This document shows positions 10,200-22,000 of a DNA stretch of 64,000 nucleotides, piece by piece. Within the stretch, counting starts at the first letter, position 1. Each line of letters opens with the position of its first letter. Under the pieces are notes generated by a model. It did no database searches. It had not been told where the DNA came from and was given only the letters and a program-made list of their open reading frames with translations. The translations under genes were made by a program, and so were the position numbers. The stretch lies in assembly GCA_003254905.1 (NCBI GenBank), contig QANU01104054.1:248001-312000 (forward strand). Reading direction: 5' to 3'. This stretch comes from Nissolia schottii. Its lineage: Eukaryota > Streptophyta > Magnoliopsida > Fabales > Fabaceae.

Positions 10200-11029
10200 T
10201 CAATCCTCATCCGAACCACCAATTCCGCTACCCCACCCTGGTGCTTGACCAAGCGCCTCCAACATCCTGAAAGAAACATATGAAATATCACAATTGAGCC
10301 CACTTCAGATGATATTTCTACATTTCTTTACTCTCTGATTATAAGTCTATAAGCTTATGTTTTCTTGACTCTCCTCGGCGCCACATCATCAATGTAGTCT
10401 GTTACGGGTTGGACACCAAATCTATTGGGGGTTTTCGGGACTGCAATGAGCAAATGCTTTCATGTGAACTATAAGTGATTTCACTTTTGTAGGACTGACA
10501 CAATAATGCAATGATCAAACCAATTCACTTTCCAAATTGAAAGGTAAAAGTTTCGTTGGCCACACACATAAACAATGAAAGCCTTAATACACTTGATAAT
10601 TCTTTTTCCCTCTAAATCAATTAGTTTGTTCGTAATACCTTTAAAAATATAAATGTAAGAGATATTTATATTGTCCACGTGTCAAACACGCGGACACTTA
10701 GTTTACAAAGTGTCCATTCGTCCTAGCTTCATACAATATATATAAGCCATTAATGGAGAGAATAGCGAGCATGTAATCAACATCTACATCTTAGTACAAT
10801 TGAAGAAAAAATGCAGCTGATAATCATCGTTTACCACCCCCATCAGTCAAATACTCAAGTATCATTAAAGACTAAAAAGTCACCAACCCATTAGAAGAAC
10901 CACAGGCAGAGAAACGTTATTGAGTAGGACTAATACCCAAGTTGCCCTCATGAGAGGCAAGGTAATGAATGTTCTAGAACGCCTTCACAGACCAAACCAG
11001 AACGAAAACAAACCCACTTGAGATTCCAT
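10200..11029 (-). CDS. Possible small three-exon gene, unrecognised product
   Basis: Two exons look genuinely coding. One at 10359-10440 reads PKTPNRFGVQPVTDYIDDVA then PRRVKK, after a good acceptor. The last, at 10200-10266, follows TTTCTTTCAG and reads MLEALGQAPGWGSGIGGSDE, then D and stop. Their phases join exactly, giving a basic-then-acidic Gly-rich C-terminus. The intron between them (10267-10358) starts AT (ATAAGC) where GTAAGC would be expected; unspliced, the frame stops at once (TAA 10355-10357). An ATG at 11029 with MESQVGLFSFWF and a GT donor (exon 10993-11029) fits in phase, giving 61 aa, but this first exon is weak. A GGCCCA motif at 11091-11096 sits about 65 bp upstream. I do not recognise the protein; it could be a fragment or pseudogene of a larger gene. 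Confidence 0.42.
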
Positions 11030-11090
11030 GGCCGTCAAAAAGACGATGGATTTCCTAGTTGGAGCCCAGCCTAACCAACAGTGGCCTAAA

Positions 11091-11096
11091 GGCCCA
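11091..11096 (-). promoter_or_regulatory. GGCCCA (site II-like) promoter motif
   Basis: GGCCCA/TGGGCC elements are frequent close to the start of plant housekeeping genes. This one lies about 65 bp upstream of the ATG proposed at 11029 on the minus strand, which slightly supports a real promoter there. Confidence 0.35.
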
Positions 11097-11559
11097 AGAG
11101 AAAGAACGTTACAAAATACGGCAGTGGGTAAGTAGAAACGCGTTTCCCACCTCCTTTTTCTCTTTTTGCTGTATAGATAGTAGTTTAAAAGTTTTTTTTT
11201 TAATTGTGAAAATATAATTTTAATAAGTGTTAAATATGTTTTTAATTCTTATAAAATTAAAATTTTTGTGTTTGGCCCTCGAAAACTTTTCTGTTGAAAA
11301 TTAGCTCCTAATTTTTTTTAGATGTTAGTCTCTACCATTAGAAGAAGATATTAAATGTTGAGTAGCCGTTAAATATATTTAAATTTGGAGTATTTAAAAA
11401 ATATTTTTTTAAAAATTAAAAAATTAAAAATTAATAATTTATCATGTTTATAAAACATGTATTAAATGTGCGTCGCATATAAATATTTCTCACAATTGTG
11501 AACTCGTTATTTTTAGGCTTATTGACGTAGCTTTGAGTTATGCATGCTTTTAAGATATT

Positions 11560-12360
11560 CATCATTTATCTGCTTACTGTCTATTATGACATTTGTATGT
11601 ATTTGTTTTGCTAATAAATATATCTTTGCCTTTGGTTAGAAAATAAAAACAAAATCAAAAGTGATGCCTTTGAATGTATTGAAAATACATGTTGATATCT
11701 TGTAAAGGCATGTTTGTTCTAGCGGTGACAAGAGAGATACATTTAGGTAAATAAATATGTGTGGTTAGTAGGTATGTAGGTAAGTATTTATTTTTTATAT
11801 TATTTTGAGGATAAGTATTATTCTATTTATAATCAGGGTCAAATTTTGCTTAACCTTTTATTCTTTCTCATTATTTTTAACTTCTTGTTCTTATCTCTCT
11901 CGCACTCATACTTTGTTGAGTGAGACAAATATTTATCTAATTTCTCCTACTTCTATCTTTTTTGCTTATGCATGCATGAACACCTAGTAGATAAACAAAG
12001 GAACAAAATCTCATCCATTAAAATTCTACACGTGATTATAATGTTGAATGTCATTTACTTTTCATAATGCGGGACATCTCTCCATTATTTCAATATTTAT
12101 CTGAAAATTCAATACCAGAGTTTTGTTGGCATCTTGAAATTTCTAGGAGTTTGCTTTCAAGTGATTGAAAAGTGAGTCTTTCTCCCTCTTTATTATTGTT
12201 ATTTTTTTTTTCAAGCTAATAATATATAATATGAATTTTATAAGATTTTACTTTCGTGACTTTCTTTTTCGGGTTGTCATAGACCTGAGTCCATGCCCCA
12301 AGCAGATTGGGCCAACCAGGGTAGCTCACTTTGGGCATCAGCCTCGTTGGCTAGATCTTA
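11560..12360 (+). repeat. Tandem duplication A, copy 1
   Basis: Matches 12375-13180 along its length. Examples are CATTTGTATGTATTTGTTTT, the GGTGACAAGAGAGATA block, ATGTGTGGTTAGTAGGTA, AGTGATTGAAAAGTGAGTCT and CAGATTGGGCCAACCA. The copies have diverged by small indels. Boundaries are approximate. No coding potential is evident. Confidence 0.75.
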
Positions 12361-12374
12361 TCTGTTTTATACGC

Positions 12375-13180
12375 TATTGTCTTTTAGGGCATTTGTATGT
12401 ATTTGTTTTGCTATGGAATAAATATATCTTGGCCTTTGATTTTGAAAAAAATAAATGACGACGTTAAATGTATTGATAGCACTAGTTGATGCCATGTTTG
12501 TTGTTCTGACGGTGACAAGAGAGATATTTTTGGTACATAAAAATGTGTGGTTAGTAGGTAATGTAAGTAAGATTTTCTAAATGAATATTTATTTTTTATA
12601 TTAATTTGAGGGTAAATGTTACCTTATAAATTAGGGTTAAATTTTGATCAGTCTTTTATTCTTTCTCATTGTTTTCAACTCGTTATTCTCTATCTCTCTT
12701 TCACCCACACTTTGGTGAGTGAGACAAACACTTATCTAATATATCTAACCACATTGTCTATTTTGGTCATGCAAGCACGAACACCTTGCATAGAGACAGA
12801 GAGGCATGATTTCATCCGTTGAAATTCTACACATGATTGTAATGTAATGTCATTTTCTTTCCATAGTGCGTAACATCTCTACATGATTTCACTAATTATT
12901 TATCTGGAAAATCAGAACTAGAGATTTGTTGGCATGTTAAAATTTTTCGGGATTTGCTTCCAAGTGATTGAAAGGTGAGTCTTTCTCTCTCTTTAACTTT
13001 TGTTTATTTTTAAAGCCAATTATATATATACATTGAAATTACAAGGTTTTTTTTGTTTTGTTTTTGTGACTTTCTTTTTGGGAGTAGTTATGGACTTGAG
13101 TCTAGGACCAAACCAGATTGGGCCAACCAAGGACGCTCACTTCAGACATCAACCTCATTGACTACATCTTAGTTGGCTCG
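12375..13180 (+). repeat. Tandem duplication A, copy 2
   Basis: Second copy of the 11560-12360 unit, directly adjacent and in the same orientation. Its end merges with the start of duplication B, so the two duplications may share a breakpoint. Confidence 0.75.
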
Positions 13181-14430
13181 ACATAGCACCTTGTATTAGA
13201 CTCAATAACTGATTCAAAATATCACACTAATCGATAAAGAGTCTCCAGAACCATCTACTCTAACCCTAAAAAAACTCTCATTAGTAAGTGGCGGCTTTGT
13301 TCCACCTCACTCAGCTTTACCCTAACAGAATGCGACTTACACCATCGTTCGACATCGATTTTTAGCCTCCGAAAAGCCCTACTCTTTCATTGGAATCTCA
13401 TTCAGGTAACATCGTTTTTCTCTATGATTTACATACGAGCCAGAGTATTATGAGCTTTAACAACGGTAACATTTCACAATTGCTATATAAGTCACCTCAC
13501 AAATGCTAATTGGTAGAACTTGTAGGGTAACTACATATTAAGTTTCAATTACTCAATACGAAAAAGTGAAATTTTGCCCCCCTTTTTTTTGAGAAAGTAA
13601 GTATTTTTTTCCCTTAACATAAATTATTAGTAAACATAACCTTAACCAAGGAAAGCTATTTTTCTTCGGAAAGGAAATTGTTGCACAAATTGGTTAGCCC
13701 AAGAAGATGTGAAATGTAAAGACCAGATCCGTGTTTTGTATCACCCTTCTCCTGGGTTGAGTATTTTGCTGTCGAGAGATTCCTCTGGAGTCTCGTCCAT
13801 CCTTTGTTTTATTATTAGTCGAATAAAAAAACAACTAAAAAACTATTTTTGTTTTTGTATCATTTAGGCATGAGATGAACCCAATTACCAATGAATTTTT
13901 TTTTCCAATAACAAAAGATAAATTCCTCTTTTTTTTATCCATTGATAACAATGATGTTTAAATTTACAACCTTATGCAAATTACAAAATACAATTAAAAA
14001 ATGTTCACCACATAAAGATTTCTCAACAACCAAAGTAAAAGAAAACCAATTATTAATGAGTCAATTGATATTCACACATTGATAATTAAAAATTATTAAA
14101 AATATATAGACATGTGTTGAGTGTTGACTATCAAATTAAACATATTTTTGACCGTCAATCCTAAAATTTATAATATTTTTTTTATTATTTCAACAACTTT
14201 TATTCATTTCAAAATTATTTTTCTAATCATAGATAAGTTTCTAAGCACATGGTTAACAAATAAAAAATTAGAAAAATATTAAATTATTATGATAAGTAAC
14301 ACTTTGGGCTTTTCTTTTTGCAAAACCTTAAATCTCTATTGACTGATATTGTGTTAAGGTTGTAACAAGAAGGCCCACGATCAAAAGCCCAATCCAATAA
14401 CAAAAACTCCCCTCAAACACCCAACAACTC
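13160..14430 (+). repeat. Tandem duplication B, copy 1 (displaced CMT promoter copy)
   Basis: Matches 14431-15790 throughout. Examples are ATCACACTAATCGATAA, TTGGAATCTCATTCAGGTAA, GAGAGATTCCTCTGGAGTCTC and the terminal GGCCCACGATCAAAAGCCCA. Copy 2 runs straight into the chromomethylase 5' region, so this is an extra copy of that promoter. The telo-box of copy 2 is degenerate here (AAACCTTAAA near 14325). Confidence 0.8.
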
Positions 14431-15790
14431 TCATTGGCTAGATCTTCGTTGGCTCGGCATCTAGACATAATAATTAATTCTGAATATCACACTAATCGAT
14501 AAGGAGTCTCTAGAACCATCTAAACCAACTCTAAAATAACTCTTATTAGTAAGCAACAAATTTGTTCCACTCACTCTGTTTTACCTTGATAGAATACACC
14601 TTTAACTATATGATTCCATCCTATGCACTGATTTACTCACATTGAGGCATCATTGTTAGCGCTTACTTGGGCGTCATTGTGCCTTTGCAGGTACCTACAC
14701 CACCATCCGGCACTCGGTTTTCAGCCTCCGACAAACCCTACTCCTTTATTGGAATCTCATTCAGGTAACATTGTTTCTCTCTACTGTTTACATACGAACA
14801 AGAGTATTATGAATTTTGACATCGATGACAATTACAATTGTTGTATAAGTCACCTCACAAATGCTAATTGGTAAAATTTTTAGTGTAATTACAAATTAAA
14901 TTTCAATTACTCAATTCAAAAAAATTAATTTTTTAACCCTTTATTTTGTTTGAGAAAGTAAGTATTTTTCTCTTCTATCAGAAACTATTAGTAAATATAG
15001 TCTCAACCAGAGAAAGCTATTTTTCTTTAGAAATGAAAGTCCTTCACGAATTGGTTGGCCCAAGAAGGTGCGAAAGATGAAGACTAGATCCACGTTTTGC
15101 ATCACTCTCCTCCTTGGTTGAGTACTTTGCTGCTGAGAGATTCCTTTGGAGTCTCATTCATCATTTGTTCTATTTTTATTTAAATAAAAAATATAAAAAC
15201 TATTTTTTTTTGGTATTATTTAGGCACGAGATGAACCCAATTATCAATGAACAATTCCCTCCATTAACAAATGATAAATTTATTTTATTTAATACACTGA
15301 TAATAACTATATTTAAATTTATGACCTTATACAAGTAAAAAATACAATTATAAAGATTTGATCACAAAGATTTCACGACATTCAAAGTAAAAGAAAACTA
15401 ATTATTAATGAGTCAATTGATATTTTCGCAACAATAATTAAAAATTATTAAGTATATGAAATCTGTATAGACATGTGTTGATTGTTGACTATCAAATTAA
15501 ACTTATTTTTGATCGTCAATAGTAAAATTTATAAATTTTTATTATTATTTCAACAATTTTTATTTATTTCAAAATTACTTTTCTACTCATTGAGAAGTTT
15601 CTATGCACACTGTTAACAAAAGAGAAATTTAAGAAAAAAATTAACTTATCATGGTAAGTAAGTAACAGGGCTTTTCTTTAAACCCTAAACCAAAATCCCT
15701 ATACATTTTGTTAGGCTGTTACAAGGCCCACACGATCAAAAGCCCAATCCAATAGCGAAAGCTCCCACTCAAACGCCCGCCAACTCTCGC
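14431..15790 (+). repeat. Tandem duplication B, copy 2 (promoter-proximal)
   Basis: Second copy of the unit at 13160-14430, with small indels, ending about 260 bp before the chromomethylase ATG. It keeps AAACCCTAA and GGCCCA motifs. Confidence 0.8.
15680..15730 (+). promoter_or_regulatory. Telo-box and GGCCCA motifs upstream of CMT
   Basis: AAACCCTAA at 15680-15688 is a telo-box and GGCCCA at 15725-15730 is a site II-like element; CCAAT follows nearby. These motifs are common in plant genes active in dividing cells, which fits a replication-linked DNA methyltransferase. The start site itself is not resolved. Confidence 0.45.
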
Positions 15791-16048
15791 ACTGTTTCCT
15801 CAAAACGACAGCAACACCAATTCATTTAACAGAACACCCCTTGAATTTCGCCTTCCCGCTCACTCCCACTACCCTCGAAATTCCAGCGCCTTCTACAAAT
15901 ACCCTTCTCCCTCTGCCCCTCCTTTCTCCTCCACACTTTTATACCCACAACTAACAACTCAAAATATCTTGTTAACTTATTTTCCACTCTGTGCAGCAGC
16001 GCTAACTGCTGCTTCGCCACCGCGTCCTCTACTTCCTCCGCCGCCGCC

Positions 16049-19000
16049 ATGACGAGCAAGCGCAAAGGCAGCTCACCCGCTGCTGACGGTGGTTCTAGAT
16101 CTGGCCGGTCGTCCAAGAAGTCCAAGGGAAAGGCAGATCTGATGAGTGTGGCAGTTGAAGAAGCTGAAGCAGCTTTGACTGTGGTCAAAGAGGAGGAAAT
16201 GAAGGTAGAAGCTGACGTTCCTCCGAAGGTGGAGGAAAACGGAAGTGACGATGAAGGTTCTGCGGCCGTGTTCGTCGGAGATCCGGTCACTGACGAGGAA
16301 GCCAGGCGACGCTGGCCGAAACGCTACGAGGAGAAGGTAACTTCCTCTTTGAGTAGTAAAGCACCATTGAAGCTGGAACTTGATGCGTCAAAAATTTGCT
16401 TGGTGCTTGTTTGAAATTTTTGTTTTGTGTAACTGTTTGGAATAGAGTTTTTGCTTAGATTTGTGCTCATGGAAATATTAGTCGCTAAATCTGGTTGAAT
16501 TGGTAGGCTAAGTTGTCGGTGTTTATTGAGTGACGATTCTGCATTTTTAAGTTAGCGGCTATGGTGAAAGGAAATCTGGAGCGAATAATTTCTAAGATTT
16601 GTGAGGATTTTTCTTTTACATTTTAGAGCAGTAATTGCAGGTTAGTGGGGGATTTTATTTGCATTTTTTGGGTGTCATGTCTAGTAAGTTTTATCTGTTG
16701 CATCGTCTTCAATATTGAAGATTTAGAATGAAATTATTTTCATTAAAGTATTCGACCTTTTTCATGTTATCTTTAAAAAATGATATTTGTTTGAAAAATA
16801 ATTTTTAATTTATGTTTACATTTGAAGTTAGTTTTATATTTAAATGTATATTAAAATATCTTTTTTCAACTTATATAATTTTGTAAAGTTCAAAATTATA
16901 AGTTTTATTCTCTTCAATAACTTTATAGTAACTTTATCTATTTTTATATATTTATTTAAATTTTTAATAAATATAATTTTTATTTTACTTTGCTACATAA
17001 ATATGTGTTTACTCAAAATATTATATCCAAATGTGCCATTAATGGAAGAATATGTTTAAGAGTTGAATGAATTAACGAAGAAATGAATCATAATGAACGA
17101 AATAAAATGTAAATACGAGGAGTGGAGTAGAATTGAGCACGTGGCATCCTTGTCCGGATGCTTCACTAATTTATTTAGGGATGAGTAGATAATGGTGACT
17201 AGTCTTTCCTTAACCCTCCAATTTAGAGATTAAAAGAAATAAGGGTTGAGCCTTTAACTGAAAGGCATATTATTCTATTTTTAGCCAATAATTTTCTTCC
17301 ACATGGTTTTCTTAAGTTCAGTTACGCCATTTCTTATCGCTCTCTCTATTGCCAACCCTCTAAACATATCCCTGAAATCCCTCGATGCATAATATATTCT
17401 CAATTGACCAAAAGGTGCTAGAGACACAAAAACCGAAAAACCACTTGCTTTCCTTAGACAGAAATGATTTGTTGTAATCTAAAAACAAAACTAGATGGAC
17501 ACAACAAGATGAGGGGGCCTTTCAAAATTATGAGACCTCAGGCAGGTTTTGCCTGTATTTAGCTAACTTGTTTGCAAAATTTTTTGCTTCTTTTTTATAT
17601 GATTTTGTGACACGTGATCTATCACCTTTTATTTAAAATGTATGACCAGAGAAGGCATAGACAAAATAGAATTAAGAGTAAAACCCATGCAGGACTTCGT
17701 ACTTTTATAATTGGACAGATTTCCTCACAAATTAAAAACTTATATTAATTTGGGTTTATTTCGTACATTCATAAACTTTAAGGGTGTTAATATTATAACA
17801 TTTAAGATTTTACCAAGTGTTTCACTAATTAAAATTGTTTATTATTTTAAATTTATGATTAAATCATAATTGTTCAAATATAAAAAAGTATTAGTACTTT
17901 TATAAAAGCTTGAATATTGAAAAAAAACATATTAATTTCATAAAAATGAAAAAAATTAGATGGATAATTTTTTCGTAATTGGATTTTTAACAAATTGGCC
18001 TCTTACAATTTGATTTTTAAACAAATTAACCTATCACAATTTGACTTTTGAATAAATATGCCTCTCACATACATGTGACATTAAGGTGAAAAACAGCTTT
18101 TGAGATTTATTTGTTTAATTTTTTATTTGTGATGAGCCAACTTATATAATTACAAGATTGTGAGAAGTTTGTTGGAGGGTTAATTTTAAAATTAATATTG
18201 ATAAATCATGCAAAATCAAGAAATTTTACATGAGAATGCATATTCGTTGTTGCATAAAATTTTGGTCTATTGTATAAAGTATTGGGAAAATAGAGACCGC
18301 CAACACATGGATAGTTTGTTTCAAAGATTCAAATTTAAGTGCCTCCATGCCCTTTAAATTTGCTGCGTCATGCTCCTGACAGGGCTTTTAATTTATTCAT
18401 AAAATTTATATTCTTAGCACAATATTTTCCTTTGATAGATGAATAAAAGATAAATTCAGAAAAATATGCCATGAAACGAAGCGGACTTCAGATTCGATCC
18501 TTTTCCTCAAACTTTATCTCGTGACTAAACGTGTTGTCCGTAGTCATTCTTTTGAATTCGATCTTTAGTTCCAGACAAATTAACTTTTCTAACTGAAGTT
18601 TTTTATTTCGCTCCTGTGTATAGAAGCAGCAGTCCGCTGGATCAAAATCAAAGAGGTATGTAGTAAGTTTGGAGTTTTAAACTTCAATGTTACTTCTTGT
18701 GTCACTTTCCTTTTCATAGAAGCTCGTCGTGAGTATGCTACCTGATAATTTTAGTCGCGATCCTTTAATGTTCCTAAGAGATTATTCTTCTTTACAGTTA
18801 CACTGACGAGGAGATCATTCTAGCTCGACGTCACTACACACAGGCAGAAGTGGATGGATGTCTCTACAAGCTTTATGATGATGCCCATGTCCAGGTGATT
18901 TGAAATTATTTTGAGCAAAATCTCATTTTGGTCTTCCAATTTTGAATTGGTCATCATATTTTAGTTCTTCGAAACTTGTCATTGCATTAGTCCGTCAGTA

Positions 19001-22000
19001 ATTAAAAATGTCACCGCATTAGTTATTTAGTTAGACAATGTGAGGAGTTGAATGATCTACCTGGAGAAAAGAAATACTGAAATAGATATCACAATAATAT
19101 TCAAATGCATCAGTATTGTTTTGGATAAGATGGTGTTTTTAAAATTGCAGTTGTCAACTTGGTTGTTGGTTTGGTTAATTTTATTCGCGGAAAAATGTTA
19201 CTGATTTAGCATTATTTTTTGATTTTGTGGGATATCTTTTAAACCCTTTATATGATGAAATTGCAACGTGATCTCACTGGGCTGCAATTTAACTGCTTAA
19301 TAGATTTTTGTGTGTACAAATGTTATTTCTCTGAATCACAGCAAAGTGCCACATTCCACTATTGTTGTAGTACTTTTCTATCCTTCTTATTTGGCTATGT
19401 GGCTTGGTCATTGTAGGGCATGCTAATAATTCCATAATCTGTGTCAGAAAAATTAGCTGCAAGTAAAGAATCATTAGATGCTCAATTGCTTCTATTTCAT
19501 TATCACACTGAATTGCTTGTTTTAGTTGTAGAAGTGTTAAATTGCAATTTTAATACATGGTCAGCTTGGCAAAGGAATCTACTTAATGTGATAGGCAGAG
19601 CAACTGTGCAGAATTTTTGTTCAAGTGTATCATCACTTGGGAAACTTGAACATTTATCCTTGATTCACCCTGATGTGAATGAATGCGCAAAAATAGATAT
19701 AAATTTTGATCTTGAAATAAAATTGGGAATACATGAAAATATGGTAACAATTTCCTTTAACATGATCACACCTGAAACACTGTATTTGCCAATTTTTTTG
19801 GTTTACACTGTTAAATTTGCATCTAAGTAATTGTCCACCATAGCTTGTGTTGCTGAATTTGATTCAACATTATCTGATTCAAATGTTTGGCTAATTGTAA
19901 AGATGTGATCAATACTTCTTTGATATGTAGGCAGCGGAAGGGGAGGATAGTTATATTTGTAAAATTGTTGAGATGTTTGAGGCAGTTGATGGAATGTTGT
20001 ATTTCACAGCACAATGGTATTATAGGGCAAAGGATACAGTAAGTATGTTATGCTATTGGTTTTTTGATAAATTTCAGTCACAATTAATTCAAGATGAGGA
20101 GTAATTACTAATTTATGAGGTTTATGCATCTCTTCTTTGCAGGTCATTAAAAATCTGGCGTATCTCATTGAACCAAAGCGAGTTTTCTTTTCAGAAGTCC
20201 AAGATGACAACCCATTGGATTGTCTTGTTGAAAAGCTAAACATTGCCAGATTATCTCTAAATGTAAGTTAGTAGGTTATGATTGTATTTTGTATAAATAT
20301 TTCTCTTGATTTTATTATAATTTTATTTGTCGAATCTCATAGTGGTTACATTACATTTCATTTCAGGTAGATTTGGATGTGACGAAGGAAACAATTCCAC
20401 CTTGTAATTATTACTGTGATATGCTATATCTTTTGCCGTACTCTACATTTGTTAATTTGCCAACAGGTTTTATCTTATATTTGGACTTTTATTTACTATT
20501 TACTTTTTAATTTTAAATTGCTTCTCATTTTTCTGACAAACTTGTAACACAGAAAGTAGGGAAACTGGCAGTGATACATCATCAACAATATCTTCTGAGA
20601 ATGATGTAAATGGAAGATCTGAGGTGAACTCTCAAAATGAGGAGAGTATACAGCTTGAAGAAAATAAAGAGCCAGAGCTGAAATTACTTGATTTATATTC
20701 TGGTTGTGGAGCAATGTCAACTGGTTTGTGCCTTGGTGGAATTTTGTCTGGTTTGAACCTTGTTACAGTGAGTTATAAACTGCTTTATATTAAATCCTGA
20801 ATTCATTTTTCTCTGGCAAGGTGTATTTAATTCTAATGGTAATTTATATTTTCAATAGAGATGGGCAGTAGACTTGAACGAGCATGCTTGTGAAAGCCTT
20901 AAGTTAAATCATCCAGAAACGCAGGTAATAAATGAGGGGATTTATAGTAATAGTTTGGCATTTCATTTTTTGTAATTGTTTGGTATCCTATTGTTTGTAA
21001 ATGATTAAGACTTGGACTCTAAATCAGGTTAGAAATGAATCAGCAGAAAACTTCCTCTCATTATTGAAAGAGTGGCAAAAGCTATGCAGTTACTTCTCCT
21101 TGGTCCCAAATAAGGTGCCACATGAGCAGTATGTGGATCTTTTTTGTTCAGAAGTCGATGATGAGACTAGTAGTGAAGAAGAGAATGATGATGCGGAGGA
21201 TGCAGAAGTTTTTGAAGTTTCTGAAGTTCTAGCTATCTGCTATGGTGACCCAAATCACAAAAAAGAGCAAGGGTTATACTTAAAGGTCAAATAGTAACTG
21301 CTTACTATTCTATGTTGCTCCCTCTGTTGGCATGGCAAAGCGTTCTCAATATTTAGGTGTTTTTTTGCCCTATCTTTGCAGGTTCGTTGGAAGGGTTATG
21401 GACCTGATGAAGACACTTGGGAGCCAATTATAGGATTAAGGTTAGAACTCCAAATAATTGGAAGCAAAGAAACTTAAACTACTTGGTTACATTGGAAAAT
21501 ACATATTGTAGTTTAATTAGTTAAAATTTAATACTTTGATTAAAAATGATAATAAAAATTTGATGATGATGTGATATTTTTTGATATTCAAAATGACATG
21601 CAGATTTGTTTCATTGGAGACCTTATATTATTTAAATTTAGAGGATCTCTTATTTTTAATTTGTTCTCTTCCTTAGTACATTAGTTGATTTTTTTTCCCC
21701 GTCTATTTGTCTAGCCTGAAAAGTGAGTTTAATTTGGTTAGTTTGTATGATTGTATCCTAGTGAACTGACTGCATACATAGAACTATAGCGTCTTTTTGT
21801 GGTTCTGGTTATTGGTTGAAACTTGATTTATTTATCTATTGTTTTTGGATCAGTAATTGCGGTGAAAGGATAAAGGATTTTGTCACTCAAGGCTTTAAGT
21901 CGAAGATGTTACCTTTGCCTGTAAGTCAGGGTTGACTTGGATATTTTTTTTTTTTATTTTTTTTATTTTTTTTTTTGTGTATTTGTGAAAAATTTAACTA

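Noticed and set aside
15826..16290. 154-codon minus-strand frame
   Set aside because: Antisense shadow of chromomethylase exon 1 and its 5' UTR.
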